64,000 nucleotides of DNA, taken from Lelliottia amnigena. Lineage in GTDB: Bacteria > Pseudomonadota > Gammaproteobacteria > Enterobacterales > Enterobacteriaceae. The position numbers and the translations under genes were made by a program. The notes below the pieces were generated by a model. That model was not told the DNA's origin. It saw only the letters and a list, made by a program, of their open reading frames with translations, and made no database searches. Below are positions 1 to 8,615 of the stretch, piece after piece. The DNA lies in the NCBI GenBank assembly GCA_900635465.1, contig LR134135.1, positions 2,108,001 through 2,172,000 of the forward strand, given 5' to 3'. Numbering within the stretch: the first letter of the stretch is position 1; each line of letters opens with the position of its first letter.

Positions 1-1
1 A

Positions 2-631
2 ATCCTCACGCCATTTTTCACCGTCATTATTTCCGGCTTTATTGCATTGCTGATTATTGGTCCGGCGGGGCGCGCACTGGGTGACGGTATCTCGTTCGTA
101 CTGAGCACGCTGATTGAACATGCCGGTTGGCTGGCAGGGCTGTTATTTGGTGGTCTGTACTCGGTGATTGTCATCACCGGCATCCACCACAGTTTCCACG
201 CTATCGAAGCGGGATTGCTTGGCAATCCGTCGATTGGCGTTAATTTCCTGCTGCCAATTTGGGCGATGGCGAACGTGGCGCAAGGCGGGGCGTGTCTGGC
301 GGTGTGGTTTAAAACCAAGGACGCGAAGATCAAAGCGATTACCTTACCGTCCGCATTTTCCGCCATGCTGGGGATCACCGAGGCAGCTATCTTCGGGATT
401 AACCTTCGCTTTGTGAAGCCGTTTATTGCAGCATTAATTGGTGGTGCAGCGGGCGGTGCGTGGGTGGTTTCGGTACATGTTTATATGACGGCCGTAGGCC
501 TGACGGCTATTCCAGGCATGGCGATTGTGCAGGCGAACTCGCTGCTGAACTATATCATCGGTATGGTCATTGCCTTTGGCGTCGCCTTTGCGCTGTCTTT
601 ACTGCTGAAATACAAAACGGACTCTGAATAA
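2..631 (+). CDS. scrA: Sucrose-specific PTS permease EIIBC, 3' end
   Basis: The reading frame is open from base 2, so this is the C-terminal part (about 209 residues) of a gene starting before the window. It is made of long hydrophobic segments typical of the EIIC domain of glucose/sucrose-family PTS permeases, with the conserved stretches GGLYSVIVITGIHHSFHAIE and GITEAAIFGIN. The full protein takes up sucrose and phosphorylates it to sucrose-6-phosphate in the inner membrane. Its stop codon overlaps the start of scrB by one base, so the two are translationally coupled. The family and the neighbours scrB and scrR make the assignment firm; the EIIB domain with its phospho-cysteine is outside the window. 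Confidence 0.95.
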   Translation: MLTPFFTVIISGFIALLIIGPAGRALGDGISFVLSTLIEHAGWLAGLLFGGLYSVIVITGIHHSFHAIEAGLLGNPSIGVNFLLPIWAMANVAQGGACLAVWFKTKDAKIKAITLPSAFSAMLGITEAAIFGINLRFVKPFIAALIGGAAGGAWVVSVHVYMTAVGLTAIPGMAIVQANSLLNYIIGMVIAFGVAFALSLLLKYKTDSE

Positions 632-2040
632 TGACGACTCCTTCTCGCTGGCCTGCGGTACTGCAGGCCGTCATGAAAGGCCAACCGCAGGCGTTAACTG
701 ACGATCATTATCCTCACTGGCATCTCGCGCCGGTAACGGGATTGATGAACGACCCCAACGGTTTTATCTGGTTTGCCGGACGTTACCATCTGTTCTATCA
801 GTGGAACCCGCTGGGCTGCGATCATCGTTATAAATGCTGGGGTCACTGGAGTTCTGCTGATTTAGTGCAATGGCAGCATGAACCGATGGCGCTGATGCCG
901 GATGAAGAATACGACCGTAACGGCTGCTACTCCGGTAGCGCCGTGGATAATCAGGGCGTTTTGACGTTGTGCTACACCGGCAACGTCAAATTTGATGACG
1001 GCAGTCGTACCGCATGGCAATGCCTGGCAGTGCAAAATGAAGCCGGTAGTTTCGATAAACTGGGTCCAGTTTTGCCGCTGCCGGAAGGCTATACCGGCCA
1101 TGTGCGCGACCCAAAAGTATGGCAGCACGAGGGCAAATGGTACATGGTGCTGGGCGCGCAGGATGTACAAAAGCGCGGCAAAGTTCTGCTGTATCAGTCT
1201 GCTGATTTGCACAGCTGGCAGCCCTGCGGCGAAATCGCAGGCCACGGGGTGAACGGCCTGGCTGATGCCGGTTATATGTGGGAGTGCCCGGACTTATTCG
1301 AGTTGGACGGTACCCACGTATTGATCTGCTGCCCGCAGGGACTGGCGCGCGAGCCGCATCGCTATCGCAATACCTATCCCTCCACCTGGATGAGCGGTGA
1401 TTTTCACTATGACGATGCAAAGTTTGGCCATGGCGCGCTGCACGAACTGGATGCCGGGTTTGAATTTTATGCACCGCAAACGACATTAGCGGCAGATGGC
1501 CGTCGGATCCTGATTGGCTGGATGGGCGTCCCGGATGGTGAAGAGATGCTACAGCCAACCCTCGAACACGGCTGGGTCCATCAGATGACGTGTCCGCGCG
1601 AGCTGCATTTCCGCGATGGGAAGCTGTGGCAAACACCGATTCGGGAACTGCAACAGCTGCGCGAGGAAGAACAAAACTGGCAGGGAAGCGCAGACGCAGC
1701 ACCCGCGCTGGACGCCGGACGTCTTGAGTTCGAGCTTAAAACGGACGCACCGGTAAAAGTGAATTTCGCCAACACGCTGTGGCTCACCCTGGACGAAAAG
1801 GGGATTAGGCTGGAACGAAAAAGCCTTCAACATGATGAAATATTGACACGTTACTGGGATGGAAAGGTCACCTCTCTGCGCGTTTTATGCGACAGCTCCA
1901 GCGTCGAAATTTTCATTAACGAAGGCGAGGGCGTCATGAGCAGCCGCTATTTCCCGGGAAATCCGGCGCAAGTACGCTTCGAAGGTGCGTCTGCCATCAC
2001 ATTACGCTACTGGTCGCTTCGCGCTAGCATGATAGAATAA
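631..2040 (+). CDS. scrB: Sucrose-6-phosphate hydrolase (GH32)
   Basis: This 469-residue cytoplasmic GH32 enzyme splits the sucrose-6-phosphate made by ScrA into glucose-6-phosphate and fructose. The three family signatures are visible: LMNDPNG with the nucleophile Asp near residue 41, HVRDPKVW with the transition-state Asp, and MWECPDLF with the acid/base Glu. A C-terminal beta-sandwich follows, including the SSVEIFINEGEG strand. There is no signal peptide. The ATG overlaps the scrA stop, and scrR follows 28 bases after the stop, giving an scrA-scrB-scrR order. Length and motifs are normal for the family. Confidence 0.96.
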   Translation: MTTPSRWPAVLQAVMKGQPQALTDDHYPHWHLAPVTGLMNDPNGFIWFAGRYHLFYQWNPLGCDHRYKCWGHWSSADLVQWQHEPMALMPDEEYDRNGCYSGSAVDNQGVLTLCYTGNVKFDDGSRTAWQCLAVQNEAGSFDKLGPVLPLPEGYTGHVRDPKVWQHEGKWYMVLGAQDVQKRGKVLLYQSADLHSWQPCGEIAGHGVNGLADAGYMWECPDLFELDGTHVLICCPQGLAREPHRYRNTYPSTWMSGDFHYDDAKFGHGALHELDAGFEFYAPQTTLAADGRRILIGWMGVPDGEEMLQPTLEHGWVHQMTCPRELHFRDGKLWQTPIRELQQLREEEQNWQGSADAAPALDAGRLEFELKTDAPVKVNFANTLWLTLDEKGIRLERKSLQHDEILTRYWDGKVTSLRVLCDSSSVEIFINEGEGVMSSRYFPGNPAQVRFEGASAITLRYWSLRASMIE

Positions 2041-2068
2041 GGGTTTTGGCAGCCGGGTCTAAGTCGTT

Positions 2069-3085
2069 GTGAGAAAAACAAAACGCATCACCATCAAAGA
2101 CGTAGCGGAACTGGCGGGCGTATCGAAAGCGACCGCCAGTCTGGTTTTGAATGGTCGCAGCAAAGAATTACGTGTCGCGGAAGAAACCCGCGATCGCGTG
2201 CTAGCCATTGCAAAGCAGCATCACTATCAGCCCAGTATTCATGCGCGATCGCTGCGGGATAATCGTAGCCATACCATTGGACTGGTGGTGCCAGAAATCA
2301 CCAACTACGGCTTTGCTGATTTTTCTCATGAGCTGGAGACGCTGTGCCGCGAAGCCGGTGTCCAGTTGCTTATCTCCTGTTCGGATGAAAACCCGGGGCA
2401 AGAAACCGTGGTGGTCAACAATATGGTTTCCCGCCAGGTCGATGGCCTGATTGTGGCCTCGAGCATGTTGAATGATACCGACTACCAAAAGCTCAGTGAA
2501 CAGCTGCCAATCGTGCTGTTTGACCGGCATATGAATGACAGCTCATTACCGCAGGTGATTACCGACTCCATCACTCCGACCCGTGAACTCGTCGCCGACA
2601 TCGCCCGGCAGCATCCCGATGAAATCTATTTTCTCGGTGGGCAGCCGCGGCTTTCGCCCACCCGAGATCGTTTAGAAGGATTTAAACAGGGCTTAGCTCA
2701 GGCTGGTGTCACATTGCGCCCGGAATGGATCATTCACGGAAACTATCATCCAAGTTCCGGCTATGAGATGTTTGCCGCGCTGTGCGCACAGTTGGGTCGT
2801 CCACCGAAGGCTGTTTTCACAGCCGCCTGTGGATTACTTGAAGGGGTGTTGCGCTATATGGGCCAGCACAATCTGTTGCAAAGCGATATGCGACTGGCAA
2901 GTTTTGACGATCACTATCTTTACGATTCTCTGGCCATCTCGATTGACACAATACGTCAGGATAATCGCCAACTGGCGTGGCATTGCTTTGATTTAATAGG
3001 CAAGTTGATTGAAGGGGAAACGCCGGATCCGCTACAACGCAAGCTCAATGCAACGCTCCAGCGGCGGTATAAAACGGCAGGGTGA
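2069..3085 (+). CDS. scrR: LacI-family sucrose operon repressor
   Basis: This 338-residue regulator has an N-terminal LacI helix-turn-helix ([20 protein letters not shown]) and a periplasmic-binding-protein-like effector domain. It represses the sucrose genes; in this family the inducer is fructose or fructose-1-phosphate, which is family knowledge. I use the GTG at 2069 because it places the HTH at the usual distance from the N-terminus. The gene lies 28 bases downstream of scrB on the same strand, so it is probably co-transcribed. A hairpin overlapping the stop codon appears to end the operon. Confidence 0.95.
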   Translation: MRKTKRITIKDVAELAGVSKATASLVLNGRSKELRVAEETRDRVLAIAKQHHYQPSIHARSLRDNRSHTIGLVVPEITNYGFADFSHELETLCREAGVQLLISCSDENPGQETVVVNNMVSRQVDGLIVASSMLNDTDYQKLSEQLPIVLFDRHMNDSSLPQVITDSITPTRELVADIARQHPDEIYFLGGQPRLSPTRDRLEGFKQGLAQAGVTLRPEWIIHGNYHPSSGYEMFAALCAQLGRPPKAVFTAACGLLEGVLRYMGQHNLLQSDMRLASFDDHYLYDSLAISIDTIRQDNRQLAWHCFDLIGKLIEGETPDPLQRKLNATLQRRYKTAG

Positions 3086-3097
3086 TCCTGCTGTTTT
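3071..3097 (+). terminator. Terminator of the scr operon
   Basis: The arms AAAACGGCAGG (3071-3081) and CCTGCTGTTTT (3087-3097) pair with one G-T wobble around a 5-base loop and are followed by TCTT. The hairpin overlaps the scrR stop codon at 3083-3085. Confidence 0.7.
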
Positions 3098-3482
3098 CTT
3101 CTCAAAAGTATTTATAGTGGTGATGTCATATTCGGCACTGGAGCCCTGAAACCGTCATTCAATAATGGCGCGTTTTGACATTCTCTGGCTGCGTTCATCA
3201 ATGATATGGCCAACCTGATGAGATCAACGCTGGAAAACGCGCTTTCAAAGGCCATCAATCACAGGACAAACCGGTACCAAGTCGCTCCTCACCTGCGCAG
3301 TTGAAGCTGCCCCCCTATGTAACCCGTCTCAATGCCGATATTTTGGCGTCGCAGTGAATAAAGATTCGTTTCTGAGTCACGTTGCGTTAGTTAAAGGCTG
3401 GACTATGCTGAAAATGTAAAGTCCGGCCTTTGCTTTGGGTTCATTAAAAACAACGATAATTACGGTGTTTCGGGTGGCGGAA
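3098..3482. other. Intergenic stretch with a short gene-like remnant
   Basis: No full gene is seen between scrR and the MscS gene. A 32-codon frame at 3206-3304 (MANLMRSTLENALSKAI, then stop) resembles a second short frame at 17052-17147, sharing the core LSKAI and the M-A-x-x-M-x-S spacing. The rest has no recognisable content, apart from what is presumably the promoter of the following gene. Confidence 0.5.
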
Positions 3483-5096
3483 ATGAAAAGGATACGGCTC
3501 GCTGTTTTAACCTGTTTTCTCTTAGCTCTGGCTTTAACCTCCCATGCGGCAGAACCCCGGCAGGCACCGACCAATCAGGAACGCGCCCGCACCGTTTATA
3601 TCTTCCATCAGCCTATCGTCATGCTGCAGGCCAAATTCGGCCTCACCACGCCTGAAGAGCGGGTACTGCGCATTCGCAATACGTTACGCAACTTCACTCA
3701 GGAAGATGTTAACGCACCTTTAAAAATCGTGCCGGTCAACCGTTATAACCAGCAGGGCAGACTGATTGTGATGAATGGAAAACCGGTGATGCTCCTGACT
3801 GCCGGCGACCTGGATGAAGGAGACGATCTCACGCTGGATCAGGCGGCGCAGCGTGTGCTGGCGCGCATGGAGACGCAGCGCACCGCCCTGCGGGACCAGT
3901 ATGACAGAGGCTGGCTGGCCTTATCGGCAGTGAAAACCGCTGCGTCGCTGGCGGTGCTGATCCTGTTCTGGTATCTCGTTTATCGCTCATGGCGTTCAGT
4001 AAGACGGTTCTACCACCAGCGCATACTGGAAAACCGCAGTTGGATCCCCCACCGCTGGCGGCGATTTATCGGCGCTATCGAAACACGACTCTACGCGCTA
4101 CTGATGCTGGTACTCAGCATTGTCGCCCTTTACCTGTGGTTGAGCTGGGTATTCAGCCTCTTTCCCTGGACGCGAGTCTGGGGGACGTCGCTGGGAGACT
4201 GGGCCGTGCGTGTGATTCGCGAGATCGCCCTCGCGATTATCTCCGCATTGCCGGGGTTGCTGATAGTGCTGATCATCTTTCTGATCACCGCCTTCATTCT
4301 CAAGCTGCTGAAGGTGGTGCTGAACCAGGTCGAAGCCGGTCGCCTGCAGTTGCCCGGTATCCATCCTGAGACGGTGGGCGCCACCCGCAAGCTCATCTCG
4401 GTGGGCATCTGGCTATTTGCGCTTTCGGCGGCCTATCCGTTTTTGCCTGGGGCAAACTCGCTGGCTTTCAAAGGCATTAGCGTCTTCTTCGGGTTAATGC
4501 TTACGCTGGGCTCTGCGGGGGTGATGAACCATGCCATGAGCGGACTGGTGCTGATTTACTCCCGCGCGCTACGCAAAGGGGACGTCATCCGCGTGGCGGA
4601 TAATGAAGGGCTGGTAAGCGAAATCGGCATGCTGGCGACCAAGATTATCACGCGGGAGAATTACGTCGTCACAGTGCCCAATGCGGTGGTGGTAAGCGGA
4701 AAAATTACTAACCTCAGTGCGCAAGCGCAAGACGGTGGGCTCAACCTTACGGTCAGCGTTACCATCGGCTATGACACCCCCTGGCGGCAGGTCCACGCTA
4801 TGCTCGAGCTGGCGGCGAAACGATCCACCTGCGTCGACCAGCACCACGCCCCGCTGGTGCGTCAGTTAAGCCTGATGGATTGGTATATCGCCTATGAGCT
4901 GCAGGTTCGCCTGCATGTGGGTCAGTCACTGGCTGCCGCCCGCAACGAACTGCACGCCAATATCCAGGATGTCTTTAATGAGTTCAACGTTCAGATCATG
5001 TCGCCAAACTTTGTGATGCAACCCAAAGGTGCAGTCATGGTTCCCCCTGAAAACTGGTATCCGGCCCCGGTAACCCCGCCTGACAGAGATAATTAA
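3483..5096 (+). CDS. MscS-family mechanosensitive ion channel
   Basis: The protein is 537 residues from the ATG at 3483. I prefer this start to an in-frame TTG 48 bases upstream because it gives a clean signal peptide (MKRIRLAVLTCFLLALALTSHA) and has GGCGG just before it. A soluble periplasmic N-terminal part is followed by several membrane segments. The MscS core is visible as GLVLIYSRALRKGDVIRV, the beta domain with TVPNAVVVSGKITNLS, and a C-terminal alpha/beta domain. Channels of this family release solutes under membrane tension. It is the first gene of the block that leads to the FadL porin and the sulfatase; a link with uptake or osmotic protection there is inference. Confidence 0.85.
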   Translation: MKRIRLAVLTCFLLALALTSHAAEPRQAPTNQERARTVYIFHQPIVMLQAKFGLTTPEERVLRIRNTLRNFTQEDVNAPLKIVPVNRYNQQGRLIVMNGKPVMLLTAGDLDEGDDLTLDQAAQRVLARMETQRTALRDQYDRGWLALSAVKTAASLAVLILFWYLVYRSWRSVRRFYHQRILENRSWIPHRWRRFIGAIETRLYALLMLVLSIVALYLWLSWVFSLFPWTRVWGTSLGDWAVRVIREIALAIISALPGLLIVLIIFLITAFILKLLKVVLNQVEAGRLQLPGIHPETVGATRKLISVGIWLFALSAAYPFLPGANSLAFKGISVFFGLMLTLGSAGVMNHAMSGLVLIYSRALRKGDVIRVADNEGLVSEIGMLATKIITRENYVVTVPNAVVVSGKITNLSAQAQDGGLNLTVSVTIGYDTPWRQVHAMLELAAKRSTCVDQHHAPLVRQLSLMDWYIAYELQVRLHVGQSLAAARNELHANIQDVFNEFNVQIMSPNFVMQPKGAVMVPPENWYPAPVTPPDRDN

Positions 5097-5171
5097 TGCT
5101 GTTTATCCCTTCGGCGGCGATACGCAGAATTGCATCAAATTTTCTATATTTTAATAAAATGCAGGTGGCAA

Positions 5172-6359
5172 ATGAATAAGATCACACTCATATCTCTCGG
5201 CATATTTCTCACCCCCTCGACCTGGGCCAGTGGCCTCTATTTTTACGAAATTGGTACAGAAGACACCGCGCTGGCCGGAGCGGGACAAGCGGCGAGGGCG
5301 CAGGACGCCTCTACCATCATGACAAATCCGGCGGGAATGACCCGTCTGCCGGATGCCATGTTCACCGGCGGGTTCCAGGTCATGGATGGCGATATCTCCT
5401 TCCAACTGGATGACGAATCGAGGGGCGGCAGCCCGGGCAATGTGATGAGCATCTTTCCAAACGCCAGCGGGTTCTATTCACAAAAAATGAATGACCAACT
5501 CTACGCCGGTATCGGGTTATACGGGAACTATGGCCTGGGCATCGATTTTGGTGACTGGGCAGGGGATCGGCTGATTAAAAAAAGTACCATGGTGGCGATG
5601 ACGCTCAGTCCGTCGATGGCCTATAAGCTCAGCGAGAGGCTGTCCCTGGGGGCCTCGGTCAACGTGAACTATGGACTGCTCTCCATCACCCGTAACGTGG
5701 ATGATAATGACGTTAAAGAGAAAGATCATGACTGGGTTGTCAGCTATCGTCTGGGCATGCTAATGGCGTTGACCGACCAGACCCGGGCGGGTATCACCTG
5801 GACCAGTAAAACGGATTACGATTTTAATATTGACGCGAAGGCGCGCTTCCCGAACCTCCCTAACGTGGAGTATGACCTTCCGGTATCGGCGCAGGTTCGC
5901 GCCCCCCAGCAGATTATGTTAAGCCTGGTGCACGATCTGAACAAAGAGTGGTCGCTAATGGGAGATCTCGGCTGGCAAGACTGGAGCCAGTTTGGCAGCC
6001 CGCAAATTCAAATCGCCGGTCGGGAGGTGAACAAGGATAACCGCCTGCAGGATACCTGGCATACAGCACTGGGTGTGCAGTATCGTCCCACAGAGCAGTG
6101 GCGTCTGAATGCGGGTGTGGCCTACGACAGCTCAATTTATAAGTCGCAGGATGATGTTTCTCTCTCATTGCCGACCGGGGATGAGTGGCGTTTCGCCACA
6201 GGGGCGCAATATCAGGTAACGCCCCAAAGCAATATTGGCTTCGCCGTCTCTTATTTGCATATGCAGTCTTCCCGGGTGCAGTCGCCGCAGCAACTCTCAG
6301 GCCGTTATGACGATCCTTATCTTTGGTTTGCAAGCCTGAACTACAGCTACCAGTTCTGA
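5172..6359 (+). CDS. OmpP1/FadL-family outer-membrane transporter
   Basis: The protein is 395 residues from the ATG at 5172, which is preceded by AGGTGG. That start gives a signal peptide (MNKITLISLGIFLTPSTWAS); an in-frame TTG at 5130 gives a poorer N-terminus. The mature protein has the N-terminal hatch motif NPAG (residues 52-55) typical of FadL-family channels for hydrophobic compounds, then a long amphipathic beta-strand region ending in the barrel-type terminal Phe (NYSYQF). It lies 75 bases after the MscS gene and upstream of the sulfatase, so it may import a hydrophobic sulfated or aromatic compound. That substrate is an inference; the fold assignment is firm. Confidence 0.88.
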   Translation: MNKITLISLGIFLTPSTWASGLYFYEIGTEDTALAGAGQAARAQDASTIMTNPAGMTRLPDAMFTGGFQVMDGDISFQLDDESRGGSPGNVMSIFPNASGFYSQKMNDQLYAGIGLYGNYGLGIDFGDWAGDRLIKKSTMVAMTLSPSMAYKLSERLSLGASVNVNYGLLSITRNVDDNDVKEKDHDWVVSYRLGMLMALTDQTRAGITWTSKTDYDFNIDAKARFPNLPNVEYDLPVSAQVRAPQQIMLSLVHDLNKEWSLMGDLGWQDWSQFGSPQIQIAGREVNKDNRLQDTWHTALGVQYRPTEQWRLNAGVAYDSSIYKSQDDVSLSLPTGDEWRFATGAQYQVTPQSNIGFAVSYLHMQSSRVQSPQQLSGRYDDPYLWFASLNYSYQF

Positions 6360-6719
6360 GGAGACAGGTCGTTTCTTTCCGTGGGAAGCGCGGCCTGATA
6401 ACCTGCGAAATAATATAATATATTCGAACGTTTTTCTTAATGAAATTAATGGGCTGCTTACGCAGTTTATACTTTTCAATAGCAATGCATTAGCAATAAT
6501 ATATTTTCATATTTGTTTTTAGCCAACTCGAATTTTCAATGCGTCATATTGAGAAAATAATCCAGCGTGTGATTCGACTCTGAATTAGACCGATGAAAAC
6601 ACAGTGATTATTATTTAGGAATACCACATTCCTACGAAGTCACTATTGAGAAATGTAATGAAAATGCCCTACGGATAGAGCAACAAGGATGACGTTCACC
6701 TCCAAGGGGATTTATTAGT
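6360..6719. other. AT-rich intergenic region before the sulfatase unit
   Basis: I see no coding frame here. The stretch is AT-rich (for example AATAATATAATATATTCG near 6409) and probably carries the promoter of the small-peptide/sulfatase unit. An AAGGGG ribosome-binding site for the 6720 gene lies near 6704-6710. No clear terminator follows the FadL gene. Confidence 0.4.
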
Positions 6720-6860
6720 ATGAATATGTTTATCCTGCTGATTTTAAAACTTATTTTAATATTTATTGGCCTGTGGGAATTTATCGGGAACTACTGTATT
6801 GCGGTGCGTGAGGGCACGTTTTTTGATATTCAGGGGGACGATTTTCGGGAAGCAATTTAA
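6720..6860 (+). CDS. Small membrane protein (46 aa), unknown function
   Basis: A complete 46-codon gene starts at an ATG with AAGGGGAT about ten bases upstream and ends in TAA at 6860. The product has one hydrophobic segment (FILLILKLILIFIGLWEFIG, residues 4-23) and a short charged tail (REGTFFDIQGDDFREAI), as in a single-span inner-membrane peptide. It lies 56 bases upstream of the sulfatase on the same strand. I do not recognise the family. The strong ribosome-binding site and the membrane-like composition support a real gene; its role is unknown. Confidence 0.6.
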   Translation: MNMFILLILKLILIFIGLWEFIGNYCIAVREGTFFDIQGDDFREAI

Positions 6861-6916
6861 CTGTATTTCAAATCATTACCTATACTTCTTTTGCCTACTA
6901 CAAAAGGAGTTTCACC

Positions 6917-8506
6917 ATGCTCAAAACTGTCCCGTTCAAGCGGACGTTGTTGGCCAGTATGCTTACTCTTGCATCAGGTGCCATCAGTGCTGCATACGCA
7001 GCCCCCGCAACGTCTCCCCCAGCTACTGCTCCAGAACAAGATAAATCAAAGCCCAATATCGTGGTCATTTTTGGTGATGATATAGGTTACTGGAATTTAA
7101 GTACTTATAACCAGGGAACCATGGGTTACAAAACGCCTAATATCGACAGTATTGCGGCGCAGGGCGCGAAATTTACTTCCTATTATGCAGAGCAGAGCTC
7201 TACCGCAGGGCGCTCGTCCTTCATTACCGGCCAGATGCCATTCCGTACAGGGATGAGTAAGGTAGGGATGCCTGGTGCTCCTCAGGGTTTGCAGAAAGAA
7301 GACCCGACCATCGCCAGTATTCTTAAACAGCTCGGGTATGCGACGGGGCAGTTTGGTAAAAACCACCTGGGAGACAGGGATGAATTCCTGCCAACCGCGC
7401 ACGGTTTTGACGAGTTTATGGGTAACCTCTACCACCTGAATGCGGAGGAAGAGCCTGAGAACCCGGATTATCCGAAAGATCCTGCCTTCCGCAAAGAGTT
7501 CGGTCCGCGTGGTGTTATTAAAAGTACGGCTGACGGCAAGATTGAAGATACCGGACCTCTTACGGTTAAGCGTATGGGTACGGTAGATGAAGAGACGCTT
7601 GCTGCTAACAATGACTTTATGGAACGGCAGGTGAAAGCAAATAAACCGTTCTTTACCTGGTTTAACACCACCCGTATGCATAACAAGACCCACCTGAAAG
7701 ACGGCAGTATTGGTGCAACGGGTCTGGGGACCTATGCCGACGGCATGGTTGAACACGATAAAATGATTGGTGACGTGCTGAAGAAAATTAAAGATCTCGG
7801 CATCGAAGACAACACCATTGTTGTTTACACCACGGATAACGGGCCAATGACGGCTACATGGCCAGATGCGGGCGAAACACCTTTCCGCGGTGAGAAGAAC
7901 ACCGGTTGGGAAGGGGGATTCCGCGTCCCAGCAATGATCCGTTGGCCGGGTCATATTCAGCCAGGCACCATTATTGACAGTATCTTCGGCAGTAACGACT
8001 GGTTCCCGACGCTGGTAGCCGCAGCGGGCGATCCGAATATCAAAGATGAACTGTTGAAAGGTTATAAAACCTCTTCAATGACTTACAAAGTGCATCTTGA
8101 TGGGTATAACCAGCTCGACTTCCTGAAAGGCAATGGTGAAAACCAGCGTCAAGAGTTCTTCTACTGGAGCGACGACGGCGATCTGCTGGCCATGCGCTAC
8201 GGTCGCTGGAAAGTGCACTTTATGATTCAGGAGCACACCGGTCTGGATCTCTGGAAGTATCCATTTACAAAACTGCGTACGCCGCTGATCTTCGATCTGG
8301 AGATCGACCCGCTTGAAAAAGGCAGCGATGGCATGGGTTACAACGCGTGGTTCTACGATCGTCTATTCCTGATGGGCGGCGCGCAGAAATACGCGAAAGA
8401 AATGCTGGCCTCATTTAAGGACTTCCCACCGCGTCAAAAACCGGGTTCGTTCACCATCTCTGATGCGTCAGCCATGCTTGAGCAGGGATCGGGTATCAAC
8501 AAGTAA
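6917..8506 (+). CDS. Periplasmic sulfatase, Ser-type
   Basis: This 529-residue protein has a signal peptide ending near AAYA (residue 28) and the alkaline-phosphatase-superfamily sulfatase fold. The metal-binding start is PNIVVIFGDDIG (Asp54, Asp55). The activation signature is S-T-A-G-R at residues 95-99, which fits (C/S)-x-(P/A)-x-R in its serine form, so the formylglycine would be made from Ser95. Other landmarks are GKNHLG, TDNGP and GWEGGFRVP. Serine-type sulfatases are matured by radical-SAM anSME enzymes, and such a gene follows directly. The substrate cannot be read from sequence. An AAAGGAG ribosome-binding site lies before the ATG. Confidence 0.92.
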   Translation: MLKTVPFKRTLLASMLTLASGAISAAYAAPATSPPATAPEQDKSKPNIVVIFGDDIGYWNLSTYNQGTMGYKTPNIDSIAAQGAKFTSYYAEQSSTAGRSSFITGQMPFRTGMSKVGMPGAPQGLQKEDPTIASILKQLGYATGQFGKNHLGDRDEFLPTAHGFDEFMGNLYHLNAEEEPENPDYPKDPAFRKEFGPRGVIKSTADGKIEDTGPLTVKRMGTVDEETLAANNDFMERQVKANKPFFTWFNTTRMHNKTHLKDGSIGATGLGTYADGMVEHDKMIGDVLKKIKDLGIEDNTIVVYTTDNGPMTATWPDAGETPFRGEKNTGWEGGFRVPAMIRWPGHIQPGTIIDSIFGSNDWFPTLVAAAGDPNIKDELLKGYKTSSMTYKVHLDGYNQLDFLKGNGENQRQEFFYWSDDGDLLAMRYGRWKVHFMIQEHTGLDLWKYPFTKLRTPLIFDLEIDPLEKGSDGMGYNAWFYDRLFLMGGAQKYAKEMLASFKDFPPRQKPGSFTISDASAMLEQGSGINK

Positions 8507-8535
8507 TCCTTTAACAAAAAACGTGCGAACCACAG

Positions 8536-8557
8536 GCGGGCTGCATCTGCAGTCCGC
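8536..8557. other. Hairpin between sulfatase and maturase genes
   Basis: GCGGGCTGCA and TGCAGTCCGC pair with one mismatch around a two-base loop. There is no T-run, so it may stabilise the mRNA or attenuate rather than terminate transcription. Confidence 0.4.
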
Positions 8558-8615
8558 TTATTCACCGGATTATCATGAATGTGCGCTTCCCCAGACGGGG
8601 TGACAGGGGTCTGCT

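Noticed and set aside
986-1702. 238-codon minus-strand frame opposite scrB
   Set aside because: It lies wholly inside the well-supported scrB gene, is rich in Arg, Pro and Ser as expected for an antisense frame in GC-rich coding DNA, and has no recognisable domain.
7097-7954. 285-codon minus-strand frame opposite the sulfatase gene
   Set aside because: It is antisense to a conserved enzyme with clear motifs, with no ribosome-binding site or domain of its own.
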